Below, in pieces: positions 25,221-32,613 of a stretch of DNA of 64,000 bases. The translations under genes and the position numbers were made by a program. Positions within the stretch are counted from its first letter, which is position 1. Each line of letters begins with the position of its first letter. Below the pieces are notes generated by a model. That model worked only from the letters and a program-made list of their open reading frames with translations. It ran no database searches and was not told where the DNA came from. Origin of the DNA: Galbitalea sp036499165 (GTDB taxonomy: Bacteria; Actinomycetota; Actinomycetes; Actinomycetales; Microbacteriaceae); NCBI GenBank assembly GCA_036499165.1, contig DASYEE010000031.1, positions 1 to 64,000 of the forward strand, read 5' to 3'.

Positions 25221-25627
25221 GCGGAGGCCAGCGCCACCCGCACCTGAGCCTTGCCCAGCACGGTCAGGTCGCCGAAGCTGACGGTGAGGTCGATGCGCGC
25301 GCCGTCGGCATCCACGACCCCGACCTTCGCGACTACGGCGAGATCAGCGCCGGCAACCGGGTCGACGACCACCGGGCGCGTGAACTTGACCTGGTAGTCG
25401 GTGACCGTTCCTCGTGCGCCCAGCCAGTCGACGACGGGCTGCACGGCGAGCCCCATCGTCAGCATCCCGTGCGCCAGCACGCCGTCGAGGCCGACCCCCG
25501 CCGCGACGTCGTCGCGGTAGTGGATGGCGTTGAAGTCGCCGGATGCCCCCGCGTAGCGCACGAGCGCGTCGCGGGTGAGGTGATAGCTGTTCTCGGCGAT
25601 GACATCGCCGACCGCGAGTTCGATCAT
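25217..25627 (-). CDS. MaoC family dehydratase (hot-dog)
   Basis: This 136-residue hot-dog protein has the R-specific enoyl hydratase signature around YAGASGDFNAIHYRDDVAAGVGLDGVLAHGMLTMGL, with the catalytic Asp/His of hydratase 2. It probably forms a heterodimer with the FAS1-like dehydratase encoded upstream (ATGA overlap), like HadB with HadA of mycobacteria, where the substrate is a (3R)-hydroxyacyl-ACP. The role outside mycolate-making bacteria is uncertain; acyl-chain synthesis is the likely area. Confidence 0.9.
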   Translation of the reverse strand: MIELAVGDVIAENSYHLTRDALVRYAGASGDFNAIHYRDDVAAGVGLDGVLAHGMLTMGLAVQPVVDWLGARGTVTDYQVKFTRPVVVDPVAGADLAVVAKVGVVDADGARIDLTVSFGDLTVLGKAQVRVALASA

Positions 25628-26070
25628 TCGTCGCCTCGAACCACGAGAGTCGAGATGGCAGTGACGACGTGGTCGCCCGCCGCATCGACGATGGATGACT
25701 CTGCCGTCACCATGGCGTGCGCGCCGAGCGTCTTCACGCTCGAGACACTGAGTGTCGCGGTTAGCTCATCACCGGCAACGATGGGCCGCGAGTATGTGAA
25801 CTGCTGGCTGCCATGGACGACGCGGGTGAAGTCGATGCCGCCATCGGGTTCGGCCAGCAGCTGGGCGAGCGTCTTCTCCTGGACGACCACAGCGAAGGTC
25901 GGCGGGGCCACGACATCCGGGTAGCCGGCGGCCCGCGCGGCCTCGACGTCGAGATTCAGCGGGCTGGTGGCGAAGACGGCACGAGAGAATTCACGAACTT
26001 TCTCGCGGCCGACGAGGTATGGCTCCGTTGGCGGGAACGCTCGTCCCTGGAGTTCGGGGTTCACTGGCAC
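25624..26070 (-). CDS. FAS1-like dehydratase, MaoC N-terminal type (HadA/UPF0336-like)
   Basis: This 148-residue hot-dog protein carries the pattern of the UPF0336/HadA group (MPVNPELQGRAFPPTEPYLVGREKVREFSRAV, VVAPPTFAVVVQEKTL, VVHGSQQFTYSRPIVAGDEL). It lacks the hydratase active site seen in its neighbour, so it is probably the substrate-binding partner. It is first in the MaoC-MaoC-murB operon, with four-base overlaps between genes. Confidence 0.9.
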   Translation of the reverse strand: MPVNPELQGRAFPPTEPYLVGREKVREFSRAVFATSPLNLDVEAARAAGYPDVVAPPTFAVVVQEKTLAQLLAEPDGGIDFTRVVHGSQQFTYSRPIVAGDELTATLSVSSVKTLGAHAMVTAESSIVDAAGDHVVTAISTLVVRGDE

Positions 26071-26132
26071 CGGCCCAGTTTATGAGGTGGGGCGGCGGAT
26101 GGGCGTGAGTCGGATGCCGCGGATGCAACGCA

Positions 26133-26170
26133 AAACCCCCGGGTGGCCTTCAGCGGCCATCCGGGGGTTT
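26133..26170 (-). terminator. Strong hairpin terminator after the 27-residue peptide gene
   Basis: Two 16-base arms (26133-26148 and 26155-26170) differ from perfect pairing at one position, with a six-base loop. On the minus strand the stem ends GGGGGTTTTG. It begins 22 bases after the peptide gene stop and insulates it from the MaoC-murB operon downstream. It could also work on the plus strand. Confidence 0.88.
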
Positions 26171-26192
26171 CGTGGTTCGTGCTAGTTGACGT

Positions 26193-26276
26193 TTACTGGC
26201 AGCTGTCGCACTGCAGAAGATCCATCGGGTCGACGGGTACTGCGTAGCCACCCACGTTGTCGTTGTCGTTTTCCAT
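26193..26276 (-). CDS. 27-residue peptide ending in LLQCDSCQ
   Basis: This short gene encodes 27 residues: an acidic start (MENDNDN), a middle GGYAVPVDPMD and the C-terminus LLQCDSCQ with a CxxC pair. It has a strong GGGGAGG ribosome-binding site at the right distance, a good promoter with an overlapping palindrome, and a strong terminator, so it is very likely real although short. It has no signal peptide or membrane helix. I do not recognise a characterised family. The CxxC tail could bind a metal or form a disulfide. No modifying enzyme lies nearby, so a modified peptide product is not supported. Confidence 0.8.
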   Translation of the reverse strand: MENDNDNVGGYAVPVDPMDLLQCDSCQ

Positions 26277-26364
26277 GTTTGCCTCCCCTGGCTGGTGAAT
26301 AAAAGGTTCTAAATCTGTGTCCGGCTGGGGCCATTCAGCTGAAGGCTCCGTGCGGTGAGTCCCC

Positions 26365-26396
26365 ACTATATAACCCGAATGACACGTTTGTCATTC
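26365..26396 (-). promoter_or_regulatory. Promoter and operator of the 27-residue peptide gene
   Basis: On the minus strand the -35 hexamer ATGACA (26389-26394) and the -10 hexamer TATAGT (26365-26370) are 18 bases apart. The -35 lies inside a perfect palindrome, GAATGACA-CGTT-TGTCATTC (26377-26396). A repressor bound there would block the promoter. The 5' leader is about 80 bases long. Confidence 0.7.
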
Positions 26397-26428
26397 CACT
26401 ACATCTAGTGTTTTCGGCGTGTCGCGAA

Positions 26429-26854
26429 CTATTTAAAAGATAGGCCACGCCACTGACATTTGTTGTGGCTCACCTGCGGCCTGGCAGACGTGGGAACAGC
26501 GTACGAAGCCATGCGAAAAGCGACGGATGTAACGCGAGCGCGGCTGGCGGGGTAATAGACCGGAGACGCGGTCATGTCGCCCCAGTCCTCTTGCTTGACT
26601 CGGATCGAATCCGCCGAGATTTCCGTGAGGCGCACCCGCAGCCAGCGGCCGTCATCCAATTGCAGCTCGAACGGGTCGGCGAGATGGCCGATTCCCCTCA
26701 CCCCCGCGCGCGGTGGAGGCCCTGGGGATCGGACTGCGCCGGGTGTCGCGCATCCGGAGACCGCCAGCACCACGACAATCGCAGCAGCCGTGACGGCCCC
26801 GTCGCAAGGAGCGAAAGCGATCGAGTGGAGCATGGGCATCGCGCGCTCCTCCAC
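26429..26854 (-). CDS. Putative small lipoprotein
   Basis: This 141-residue product starts with a short N-region, a hydrophobic stretch (TAAAIVVVLAVSGC) and a lipobox, AVSGC, near residue 35, so it would be lipid-anchored outside the membrane. The rest includes a plausible beta-rich segment (PFELQLDDGRWLRVRLTEISADSIRVKQEDWGD). No family is recognised. It is divergent from the LacI gene, and the LacI-type operator lies 16 bases upstream of its start. Internal ATGs (26836) would also keep the signal peptide. The gene could be spurious, as plus-strand frames overlap it. Confidence 0.5.
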   Translation of the reverse strand: MEERAMPMLHSIAFAPCDGAVTAAAIVVVLAVSGCATPGAVRSPGPPPRAGVRGIGHLADPFELQLDDGRWLRVRLTEISADSIRVKQEDWGDMTASPVYYPASRARVTSVAFRMASYAVPTSARPQVSHNKCQWRGLSFK

Positions 26855-26869
26855 GCGTGCACGCCGAAT

Positions 26870-26883
26870 TTATAGCGCTGTAA
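26870..26883. promoter_or_regulatory. LacI-type operator, site 1
   Basis: TTATAGCGCTGTAA is a near-perfect 14-bp palindrome with the central AGCGCT and CG step typical of LacI-family sites. It lies about 95 bp upstream of the LacI start (26979) and next to the divergent lipoprotein gene. The same motif recurs before the GH2 gene at 28049. Confidence 0.7.
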
Positions 26884-26978
26884 TCGCGAAGTGAATGACC
26901 TGTTCCACGTGGGAGCCGATACAGTCGTTGGAGCGGGCACGAGGCGATTCGCGCCAGCGAATCCAGGAGCGGACGGCG

Positions 26979-28001
26979 ATGGCACGGGTACGACTCGAGG
27001 ATGTCGCGAAGCTCGCGGGCGTCTCGATGAAGACCGTCTCGAACGTCGTGCACGACTACGCGCATGTGAGCCCCTCGATGCGCCACCGCGTGCAGGCGGC
27101 CATCGACGAAATGGGCTATCGCCCCAACGTACTCGGGCGAAGACTCGCGACCGGGCGCACCGGGCTCCTGTCGCTGGCCTTCTCGTTCGTCGACATCCCT
27201 TACTTCTCCGAACTCGCCCAGGTGGTGTCGAGCGAAGCACGCAAGCGCGGATACCGGATGCTCCTCGAGCAGACCGACGGGACGCTCGAGGGCGAACGAG
27301 CCATCGTCTCGAGCGACGAAGCCGGGCTCGTCGACGGCGTGATCTTCCAGCCGTCGGTGATGACCTCGCTCGAGATAGCCCAGCACAGGGGCGATGTACC
27401 TCTCGTACTCCTCGGCGAAGAGAGCGCGCCGCTCAGCTTCGATCACGTGCAGATCGACAATGTCGCGGCCGCAACGGAGGCCACGGCGCACCTGATCGAA
27501 CTGGGCCGCACGAAGATCGGCTTCGTTGGGCACGAGGAGGGCGAGCTGGCGCAGACCTCACTGCAGCGGATGACGGGATACCAGCACGCTCTCGAACAGG
27601 CCGGCCTCGCACTCGACATGTCGCTGCTCATCCCCAGCCAAACGATCTCTTCCCCGGGCGCCGCGGAAGCAGTCGGGGCCGCACTCGATCGAGGAGTGCA
27701 ATTCGACGGCCTCGTCTGCCGCGACGACCTGGCAGCGATCGGAGCGCTTCGCGCCCTGCGCGAGCGCGGCTACCGCGTACCGGAAGACGTCGCCGTCACC
27801 GGCTGGGATGACATCGCCATGGCAGCGGTCACTCACCCGAGCCTGACTACGATCGCGCCGGATACACGGGCGATCGCCATCCGCGCGCTCGACATGCTCG
27901 AAGAGCGCATCGCGGGATACGACGGCATCGGCAGGCACGCGCTGGTCGACTACACGCTCCGTGTGCGTGAGAGCGCGCCGTATCCGCCCGCAGTCGACTG
28001 A
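26979..28001 (+). CDS. LacI family transcriptional regulator
   Basis: This 340-residue regulator starts MARVRLEDVAKLAGVSMKTVSNVVHDYAHVSP, the LacI helix-turn-helix with hinge helix, followed by the periplasmic-binding-like sugar domain. The ATG at 26979 follows CCAGGAGCGG and gives the family length; a longer frame begins at 26895. A GH2 glycosidase follows 82 bases downstream in the same direction. Matching palindromes precede both genes, so the regulator probably represses itself and the glycosidase until a sugar binds. Confidence 0.94.
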   Translation: MARVRLEDVAKLAGVSMKTVSNVVHDYAHVSPSMRHRVQAAIDEMGYRPNVLGRRLATGRTGLLSLAFSFVDIPYFSELAQVVSSEARKRGYRMLLEQTDGTLEGERAIVSSDEAGLVDGVIFQPSVMTSLEIAQHRGDVPLVLLGEESAPLSFDHVQIDNVAAATEATAHLIELGRTKIGFVGHEEGELAQTSLQRMTGYQHALEQAGLALDMSLLIPSQTISSPGAAEAVGAALDRGVQFDGLVCRDDLAAIGALRALRERGYRVPEDVAVTGWDDIAMAAVTHPSLTTIAPDTRAIAIRALDMLEERIAGYDGIGRHALVDYTLRVRESAPYPPAVD

Positions 28002-28048
28002 GCGCGCAGCGAAAGGCTTGCCTCCTCGCCCAATTCTTTGGCGGAATT

Positions 28049-28062
28049 TTACAGCGCTAGAA
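28049..28062 (+). promoter_or_regulatory. LacI-type operator, site 2
   Basis: TTACAGCGCTAGAA, extended by TTT/AAA on the flanks, matches site 1 (TTATAGCGCTGTAA). It lies 21 bases before the GH2 start codon, where a repressor would block transcription initiation or early elongation. Confidence 0.72.
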
Positions 28063-28082
28063 ATTTGCGACACACTGGGACC

Positions 28083-29903
28083 ATGAATTCCCCGAGCGGC
28101 ACTGATGCCCCCGTGAACCTCCCGCGCGCTAGCCAGCAGGATGGCACGTATCCGCGGCCACAATTGCTCCGCGACCACTGGACCGATCTCTCCGGGCCCT
28201 GGAACTTCGCCCACGACGACGACGACCTCGGCGTCGACGCGGGCTGGCCTGCCGACCCTCGCTTCGACCGCACGATCACCGTTCCGTTTCCGCCCGAGTC
28301 GCGCGCGTCCGGCATTGGCGACCGCGGCTTCCACCCGGTGGTCTGGTACCACCGTGAGGTGACCCCTGCCGAACTTGCGGCCGCTCGGCAGGGGGACGAC
28401 TCCCCGCGCATCCTGTTGCACTTCGGCGCCGTCGACTATCGCGCGCAGGTCTGGCTCGACGGCATGTTCCTCGGTGGCCACGAGGGCGGCCACACTCCGT
28501 TCTCGTTCGACATCACAAACCTCGTCGCCGACGGCAGCGACAGCCACTCGCTCGTCGTCAGGGCCGAGGATGACCCGCTCGACGTCGCCCAACCCCGCGG
28601 CAAACAGGACTGGCACCCGGAGCCGCACGACATCTGGTACGACCGCACGACCGGGATCTGGCAAACCGTGTGGCTGGAGGGCGTGCCGGATGAGCACATC
28701 GCCCAGCTGCAGTGGACGACCGACCTGCCAGGCGCCACCGTGACCCTTGCGGTTCGCCTCAACCGGCGCGTGCGCGAGGCCACGACGGTGACGGTCGCGA
28801 TCTCCTACGACGGCACAGAACTCGTGTCCGCGAGCGCGACGACCACGACCGACCACGCGACGCTCACGGTGGCGCTTCCTGGCCAGGCCAACGGACAGGC
28901 TTACGAACACCTGCTCTGGAGCCCTGAGCGTCCGCGCCTGCTCGACGCGCAGGTGAGCCTCTCGAGCGGTGACGCCGTCTCGTCGTACCTTGGGCTGCGC
29001 TCGGCTGCCGTCGAGCATCGGGCCTTCCTGCTGAACGATCGCCCGTACTACGTGCGCTCCGTGCTCAACCAGGGGTTCTGGCCAGAAAGCCATCTCGCTG
29101 CGCCCTCCGTCGATGCCCTGCGCGCCGAAGCCCAGCTCATCAAAGACCTCGGCTTCAACGCAGCCCGGGTGCACCAGAAGATCGAAGACCCGCGATTCCT
29201 GTTCTGGGCAGACAAGCTCGGACTCCTCATCTGGGAGGAGATGCCGAGCGTGTTCGAGTTCTCACCTACCGCGGTGCAGCGGGTCACGACAGAGTGGGCC
29301 GAGGCGATCGAGCGCGACCGCTCGCATCCGTCGATCGTCACCTGGGTGCCGATCAACGAGAGCTGGGGCGCGCAGCACATCGCGCACAACCCGGCCATGC
29401 GCGCGTACGCGAGCGGGCTGGCGAATCTCACCAGGGCCCTCGATCCCACTCGACCCGTCATCACCAATGACGGCTGGGAACACGTCGACTCCGACATCTG
29501 GTCTGTGCACGACTACGAAGGCAGCGCGGATGTCGTGCAGCCGAGATACGCGGATGCTGCGGCGGTGACCGCGCTGCTGGTGGGCATCGGACCAGCCGGT
29601 CGCCGCATACGGGTGTCGGACGAGCCGGACGCCGGGCAACCGATAATGCTCACCGAATTCGGCGGCATCCGCTACACGCCGCGCGACGAGGTTGCTGGCG
29701 CGTGGGGCTATACCAGTGCGGCATCGGCCGACGACTACCGCGACCGGCTTGGATCGCTGGTCGGCGCCATCCGTGCCAGCAGCGGTCTCGCGGGGTTCTG
29801 CTACACGCAACTCACCGACACGCAGCAGGAGGCCAACGGTCTGTACGACGAGAACCGGGTCGCGAAACTTCCTGTTGAGGAGTTTCGCCACATATTCGGC
29901 TAG
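28083..29903 (+). CDS. Glycoside hydrolase family 2 protein
   Basis: This 606-residue protein has the GH2 layout: an N-terminal jelly-roll sugar-binding domain, an immunoglobulin-like domain and a TIM barrel with the acid/base Glu 426 (INESWG) and the nucleophile Glu 525 (LTEFGG). Family members are beta-galactosidases, beta-glucuronidases or beta-mannosidases; the specificity cannot be decided. It has no signal peptide, so it acts on imported oligosaccharides. The ATG at 28083 was chosen over 28038 because the operator lies between them. The stop overlaps the convergent hypothetical gene by three bases. Confidence 0.93.
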   Translation: MNSPSGTDAPVNLPRASQQDGTYPRPQLLRDHWTDLSGPWNFAHDDDDLGVDAGWPADPRFDRTITVPFPPESRASGIGDRGFHPVVWYHREVTPAELAAARQGDDSPRILLHFGAVDYRAQVWLDGMFLGGHEGGHTPFSFDITNLVADGSDSHSLVVRAEDDPLDVAQPRGKQDWHPEPHDIWYDRTTGIWQTVWLEGVPDEHIAQLQWTTDLPGATVTLAVRLNRRVREATTVTVAISYDGTELVSASATTTTDHATLTVALPGQANGQAYEHLLWSPERPRLLDAQVSLSSGDAVSSYLGLRSAAVEHRAFLLNDRPYYVRSVLNQGFWPESHLAAPSVDALRAEAQLIKDLGFNAARVHQKIEDPRFLFWADKLGLLIWEEMPSVFEFSPTAVQRVTTEWAEAIERDRSHPSIVTWVPINESWGAQHIAHNPAMRAYASGLANLTRALDPTRPVITNDGWEHVDSDIWSVHDYEGSADVVQPRYADAAAVTALLVGIGPAGRRIRVSDEPDAGQPIMLTEFGGIRYTPRDEVAGAWGYTSAASADDYRDRLGSLVGAIRASSGLAGFCYTQLTDTQQEANGLYDENRVAKLPVEEFRHIFG

Positions 29904-30202
29904 AGCGCTGCGGGCTTCTGGATCGGCACCGGGCCGGTCACCACACGAGCAATCGCATCCCGTTCTGCGGCGAGCGACTCGAGCGTCTCGCGGTCGAGCG
30001 CCGGGTCTAGCACGTCGTCGAACGGGTTGCCGAGACCGCTGCGGGCGTGCACGGCGGCGGCATACGCGGAGGCAGCCGAGCGCACCTTCGCGGTCGCTCG
30101 CTGCGACCGCTTGAGAGAAACGTGTCGCTCCCCGGCGACTTGCGCGTGCTTGCGAAGGGCTTTCACGAGGTCCTTCAGCGCAGAATCGATCTTCTTGGAC
30201 AT
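29900..30202 (-). CDS. Hypothetical Ala/Arg-rich helical protein
   Basis: This 100-residue protein starts MSKKIDSALKDLVKALRKHAQVAGERHVSLKRSQRA and appears all-helical with a basic N-terminal half and a more acidic C-terminal half. No family is recognised. The ATG at 30202 was preferred because the sequence upstream looks non-coding, although the frame stays open to 30343. It converges with the GH2 gene, sharing the CTAG stop overlap. Confidence 0.65.
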   Translation of the reverse strand: MSKKIDSALKDLVKALRKHAQVAGERHVSLKRSQRATAKVRSAASAYAAAVHARSGLGNPFDDVLDPALDRETLESLAAERDAIARVVTGPVPIQKPAAL

Positions 30203-30342
30203 GGCCTCATTGTTGCGCATGAAGGTTAACGCGCAAATCCCCCTTTCTCGAGCCGGCGGTCTCGACCCCTGGCGCGCGTCGCAGGCTCGCGTTAGGTTGA
30301 GGAACCTGCAGGGCCGGCTGCTCGAACACGGGAGCCGAAGCA

Positions 30343-30669
30343 ATGCAGATGCAACACAAGACCGAGGATGGCGAAGCCGCGCGCGACCGCGCGCAATCCG
30401 GTTACTCGCCCAGCTGGCATCCGATCCTCTCTGCGGTCGAATCTGCGCCGGGCGAGTGGATGATGATGGCCCAGTACGGCCAGTGCTACGGGGTGGTGCG
30501 CTACCTGCGGATCGGCGGCGAATGGGGATACCGCGCTGTCACCTGGTCCGAGCGAGCCGATGAGCGCGCGCTGATCGGTTACTACCGCACACTTCGCGCC
30601 GCCTGCTGGGCAACGCACAGGAGGTTCCTCTCGTCGCACGGGCAAAACGGTGCGGCCAATGGCCGGTAA
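30343..30669 (+). CDS. Hypothetical protein, Trp/Tyr-rich
   Basis: This 108-residue soluble protein has a centre rich in aromatics (SAVESAPGEWMMMAQYGQCYGVVRYLRIGGEWGYRAVTW) and an Arg-rich C-terminal helix. It has the appearance of a small alpha/beta protein. I do not recognise the family. It is divergent from the gene at 29900-30202 and followed by the TM2 gene in the same direction after 64 bases. Confidence 0.65.
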   Translation: MQMQHKTEDGEAARDRAQSGYSPSWHPILSAVESAPGEWMMMAQYGQCYGVVRYLRIGGEWGYRAVTWSERADERALIGYYRTLRAACWATHRRFLSSHGQNGAANGR

Positions 30670-30733
30670 TTGATGCGCCGCGCCCCCGAATTGGGAGCTT
30701 ATGAGGGCGTGAACCGCCGCATAATCTCGATAC

Positions 30734-31012
30734 ATGACCGATGAACTCGTTGCGACCGCTCCATCCGCGAACGAGAACGTCGCCGCATCTTCCCGCCCGG
30801 CGCTGGCCCGCAAGAACCTGGCCGTCGCCTACGTCCTGTTGGTGCTCGTCGGGTTCCTCGGCATCCACCAGTTCTACCTCGGTAAGCTCACGCGCGGGCT
30901 GGTCTACCTGCCGACGCTCGGTGTTCTCGGGTTCGGAATCATCGTCGACCTGGTCACGCTGCCGTCGCAACTGCGCACCATCAATGCGCGTCGCGCAATC
31001 GGGATCAAATAG
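30734..31012 (+). CDS. TM2 domain protein
   Basis: This 92-residue protein has the TM2 pattern: two membrane helices (about 28-45 and 52-75) linked by GFLGIHQFYLGKLTRGLVYL and followed by VDLVTLPSQLRTINARR. The N-terminal 25 residues are polar. The molecular role of bacterial TM2 proteins is unknown. It is convergent with the cold-shock/DUF1294 gene. Confidence 0.88.
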   Translation: MTDELVATAPSANENVAASSRPALARKNLAVAYVLLVLVGFLGIHQFYLGKLTRGLVYLPTLGVLGFGIIVDLVTLPSQLRTINARRAIGIK

Positions 31013-31038
31013 CAGGCACTCGCCAGAACGTCGTGTGC

Positions 31039-31668
31039 TTACAACGTCGCGACGAGTCCGGTCCACGCGGGCGAGGTCAGCAGCACGAACAGCAGCACGT
31101 TCACGACGATGCTCCCCGCGAACGCCGCCTGGAAGCTCGGCTTCTTGGTCTTGTGCCGCAGGATCTGCTGCGCAAGGATCGCACCCGGCCATCCGCCGGC
31201 GAGCCCGAGCAGCAACAGCGCGCTCTCCGAAACCCGCCACTTGCCCGCGAGCGCCGCAGACTTGTCGAGGGCATAGATCACAAAGCAGGTCACGCTGGTG
31301 CCGATGTAGGTTTCGAGGATCCAGAGCGAAGGATGCCAGAGCATCTGCACGATCAGGTAGAGCACCGCAAACGCGACGATCGCGAGATAGCTGACGACAC
31401 TCTGCGCCGAGCGGGCCCCGTAGGTCGGCACGGCCTTGTCGCCGACCACGCGCACGTACCGTGCCCTGGTCTTGCCCTCAGGGTTCAGCTCGGTCTCATA
31501 CGAGAGTCGTTCGCCGACCGTCGGCGAGCTCGCACCGCGCGGAAACGCACGGATATGCACGAAGACCTGCCTGCTGCCGTCGGCGGGCTGGATGAACCCG
31601 AATCCGCGATCCCCGTTCCAGTCGGCGAGCGTTCCCTCGCTTCTGGCGGTAGTTGTGGCGCTTGGCAT
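31039..31668 (-). CDS. Cold-shock domain fused to DUF1294 membrane domain
   Basis: This 209-residue protein joins an N-terminal cold-shock-like OB domain (GTLADWNGDRGFGFIQPADGSRQVFVHIRAF, residues 11-42, with the RNP1-like GFGFI) to a DUF1294 domain of three to four membrane helices (YALDKSAALAGKWRVSE, GLAGGWPGAILAQQILRHKTKK). The fusion is common in bacteria but uncharacterised; it would place a nucleic-acid-binding module on the inner face of the membrane. The start at 31668 gives the usual short lead before the cold-shock domain. Confidence 0.9.
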   Translation of the reverse strand: MPSATTTARSEGTLADWNGDRGFGFIQPADGSRQVFVHIRAFPRGASSPTVGERLSYETELNPEGKTRARYVRVVGDKAVPTYGARSAQSVVSYLAIVAFAVLYLIVQMLWHPSLWILETYIGTSVTCFVIYALDKSAALAGKWRVSESALLLLGLAGGWPGAILAQQILRHKTKKPSFQAAFAGSIVVNVLLFVLLTSPAWTGLVATL

Positions 31669-31773
31669 GACGGTATTCCCTGGGTCCCTTGGTTCATTTT
31701 CGAGGCTAGACCCGGCTGACTGGTCCCGCGACTCCCCCAAAGGGGCGGTGTTGCCTCAGCCGCTCTGGCTAGC

Positions 31774-32613
31774 ATGACTGCAATGGACTCAAGAACCATC
31801 TCCCTCGCCGACGGCCGCACCCTGCGGGCATACGACAGCCAAATCCAGGACGCCGTGCTCACGATTGTCTGGCACCATGGGTCGCCGCAGACCGGCGCGA
31901 TTCTCGAACCGCTCCTCGCCGCCGCAGCCGACCGCGGCATCCGCATGCTGTCGTTTGGCAGGGCCAACTATGGCGGGTCATCCGAACTGCGCGATCGAGA
32001 CGTCGCCTCGGTCGCGGCGGATGTCGCGGCCCTCGCCGACACGTTCGGGGTCGACCGATTCGCGGTCAGCGGCGCATCCGGAGGCGGGCCACACGCGCTC
32101 GCCTGTGCGGCGCTGCTCGGCGAGCGGGTGACCGGCGTCGCGACGTTTGCGAGTCTGGCGCCCTTCGGCGCCGACATCGACTGGTTCGGCGGGATGGCGG
32201 CAGACGGGCAATCGCTGCGCGCAGCGGTCGAGGGCCGCACGGCCCGAGAGAGGTACGAAGAGACGGCAGAGTTCGACCCGACCTCGTTCAACGACCTCGA
32301 CTACGCCGCCCTCGCCGAATCGTGGGCCGACCTCGGTCGCGATGTCGGCGCGTCCGAAGCCTGGGGCACGGTCGGGGTCATCGACGACGATCTCGCGTTC
32401 GTGAAACCGTGGGGATTCGACGTCGCATCGATCGGATGCCCCGCCCTCGTCGCGCACGGCGGGGACGACAGCGTGGTTCCGGTGAGTCACGGCGAATGGC
32501 TCGCCCGCGCGATAACCGATGCCGAGCTCTGGCTTCGACCGCGCGCCGGGCACATCGCGATCCTCGACACCGTCTCCGTGGCGATGGACTGGCTGCTGCG
32601 GAACGCTCGCTAA
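31774..32613 (+). CDS. Alpha/beta hydrolase
   Basis: This 279-residue alpha/beta hydrolase has a nucleophile elbow SGASGGG, an acid residue in AHGGDDSVVPVSHG and a catalytic His in RPRAGHIAIL, so the Ser-Asp-His triad is complete. It has no signal peptide. Ester or C-C bond hydrolysis is likely; the substrate is unknown. There is no clear ribosome-binding site before 31774, and ATG 31783 is an alternative. The stop overlaps that of the convergent carboxylesterase gene. Confidence 0.87.
   Translation: MTAMDSRTISLADGRTLRAYDSQIQDAVLTIVWHHGSPQTGAILEPLLAAAADRGIRMLSFGRANYGGSSELRDRDVASVAADVAALADTFGVDRFAVSGASGGGPHALACAALLGERVTGVATFASLAPFGADIDWFGGMAADGQSLRAAVEGRTARERYEETAEFDPTSFNDLDYAALAESWADLGRDVGASEAWGTVGVIDDDLAFVKPWGFDVASIGCPALVAHGGDDSVVPVSHGEWLARAITDAELWLRPRAGHIAILDTVSVAMDWLLRNAR

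Noticed and set aside
26193..26276. RiPP precursor peptide
   Set aside because: No leader-processing, cyclase or radical-SAM enzyme and no dedicated transporter lies nearby; only a CxxC tail is present.
26465..26894. Plus-strand frames opposite the putative lipoprotein
   Set aside because: They lack ribosome-binding sites and plausible domains; the minus frame has a lipobox and a reasonable beta-rich domain, though it is itself uncertain.
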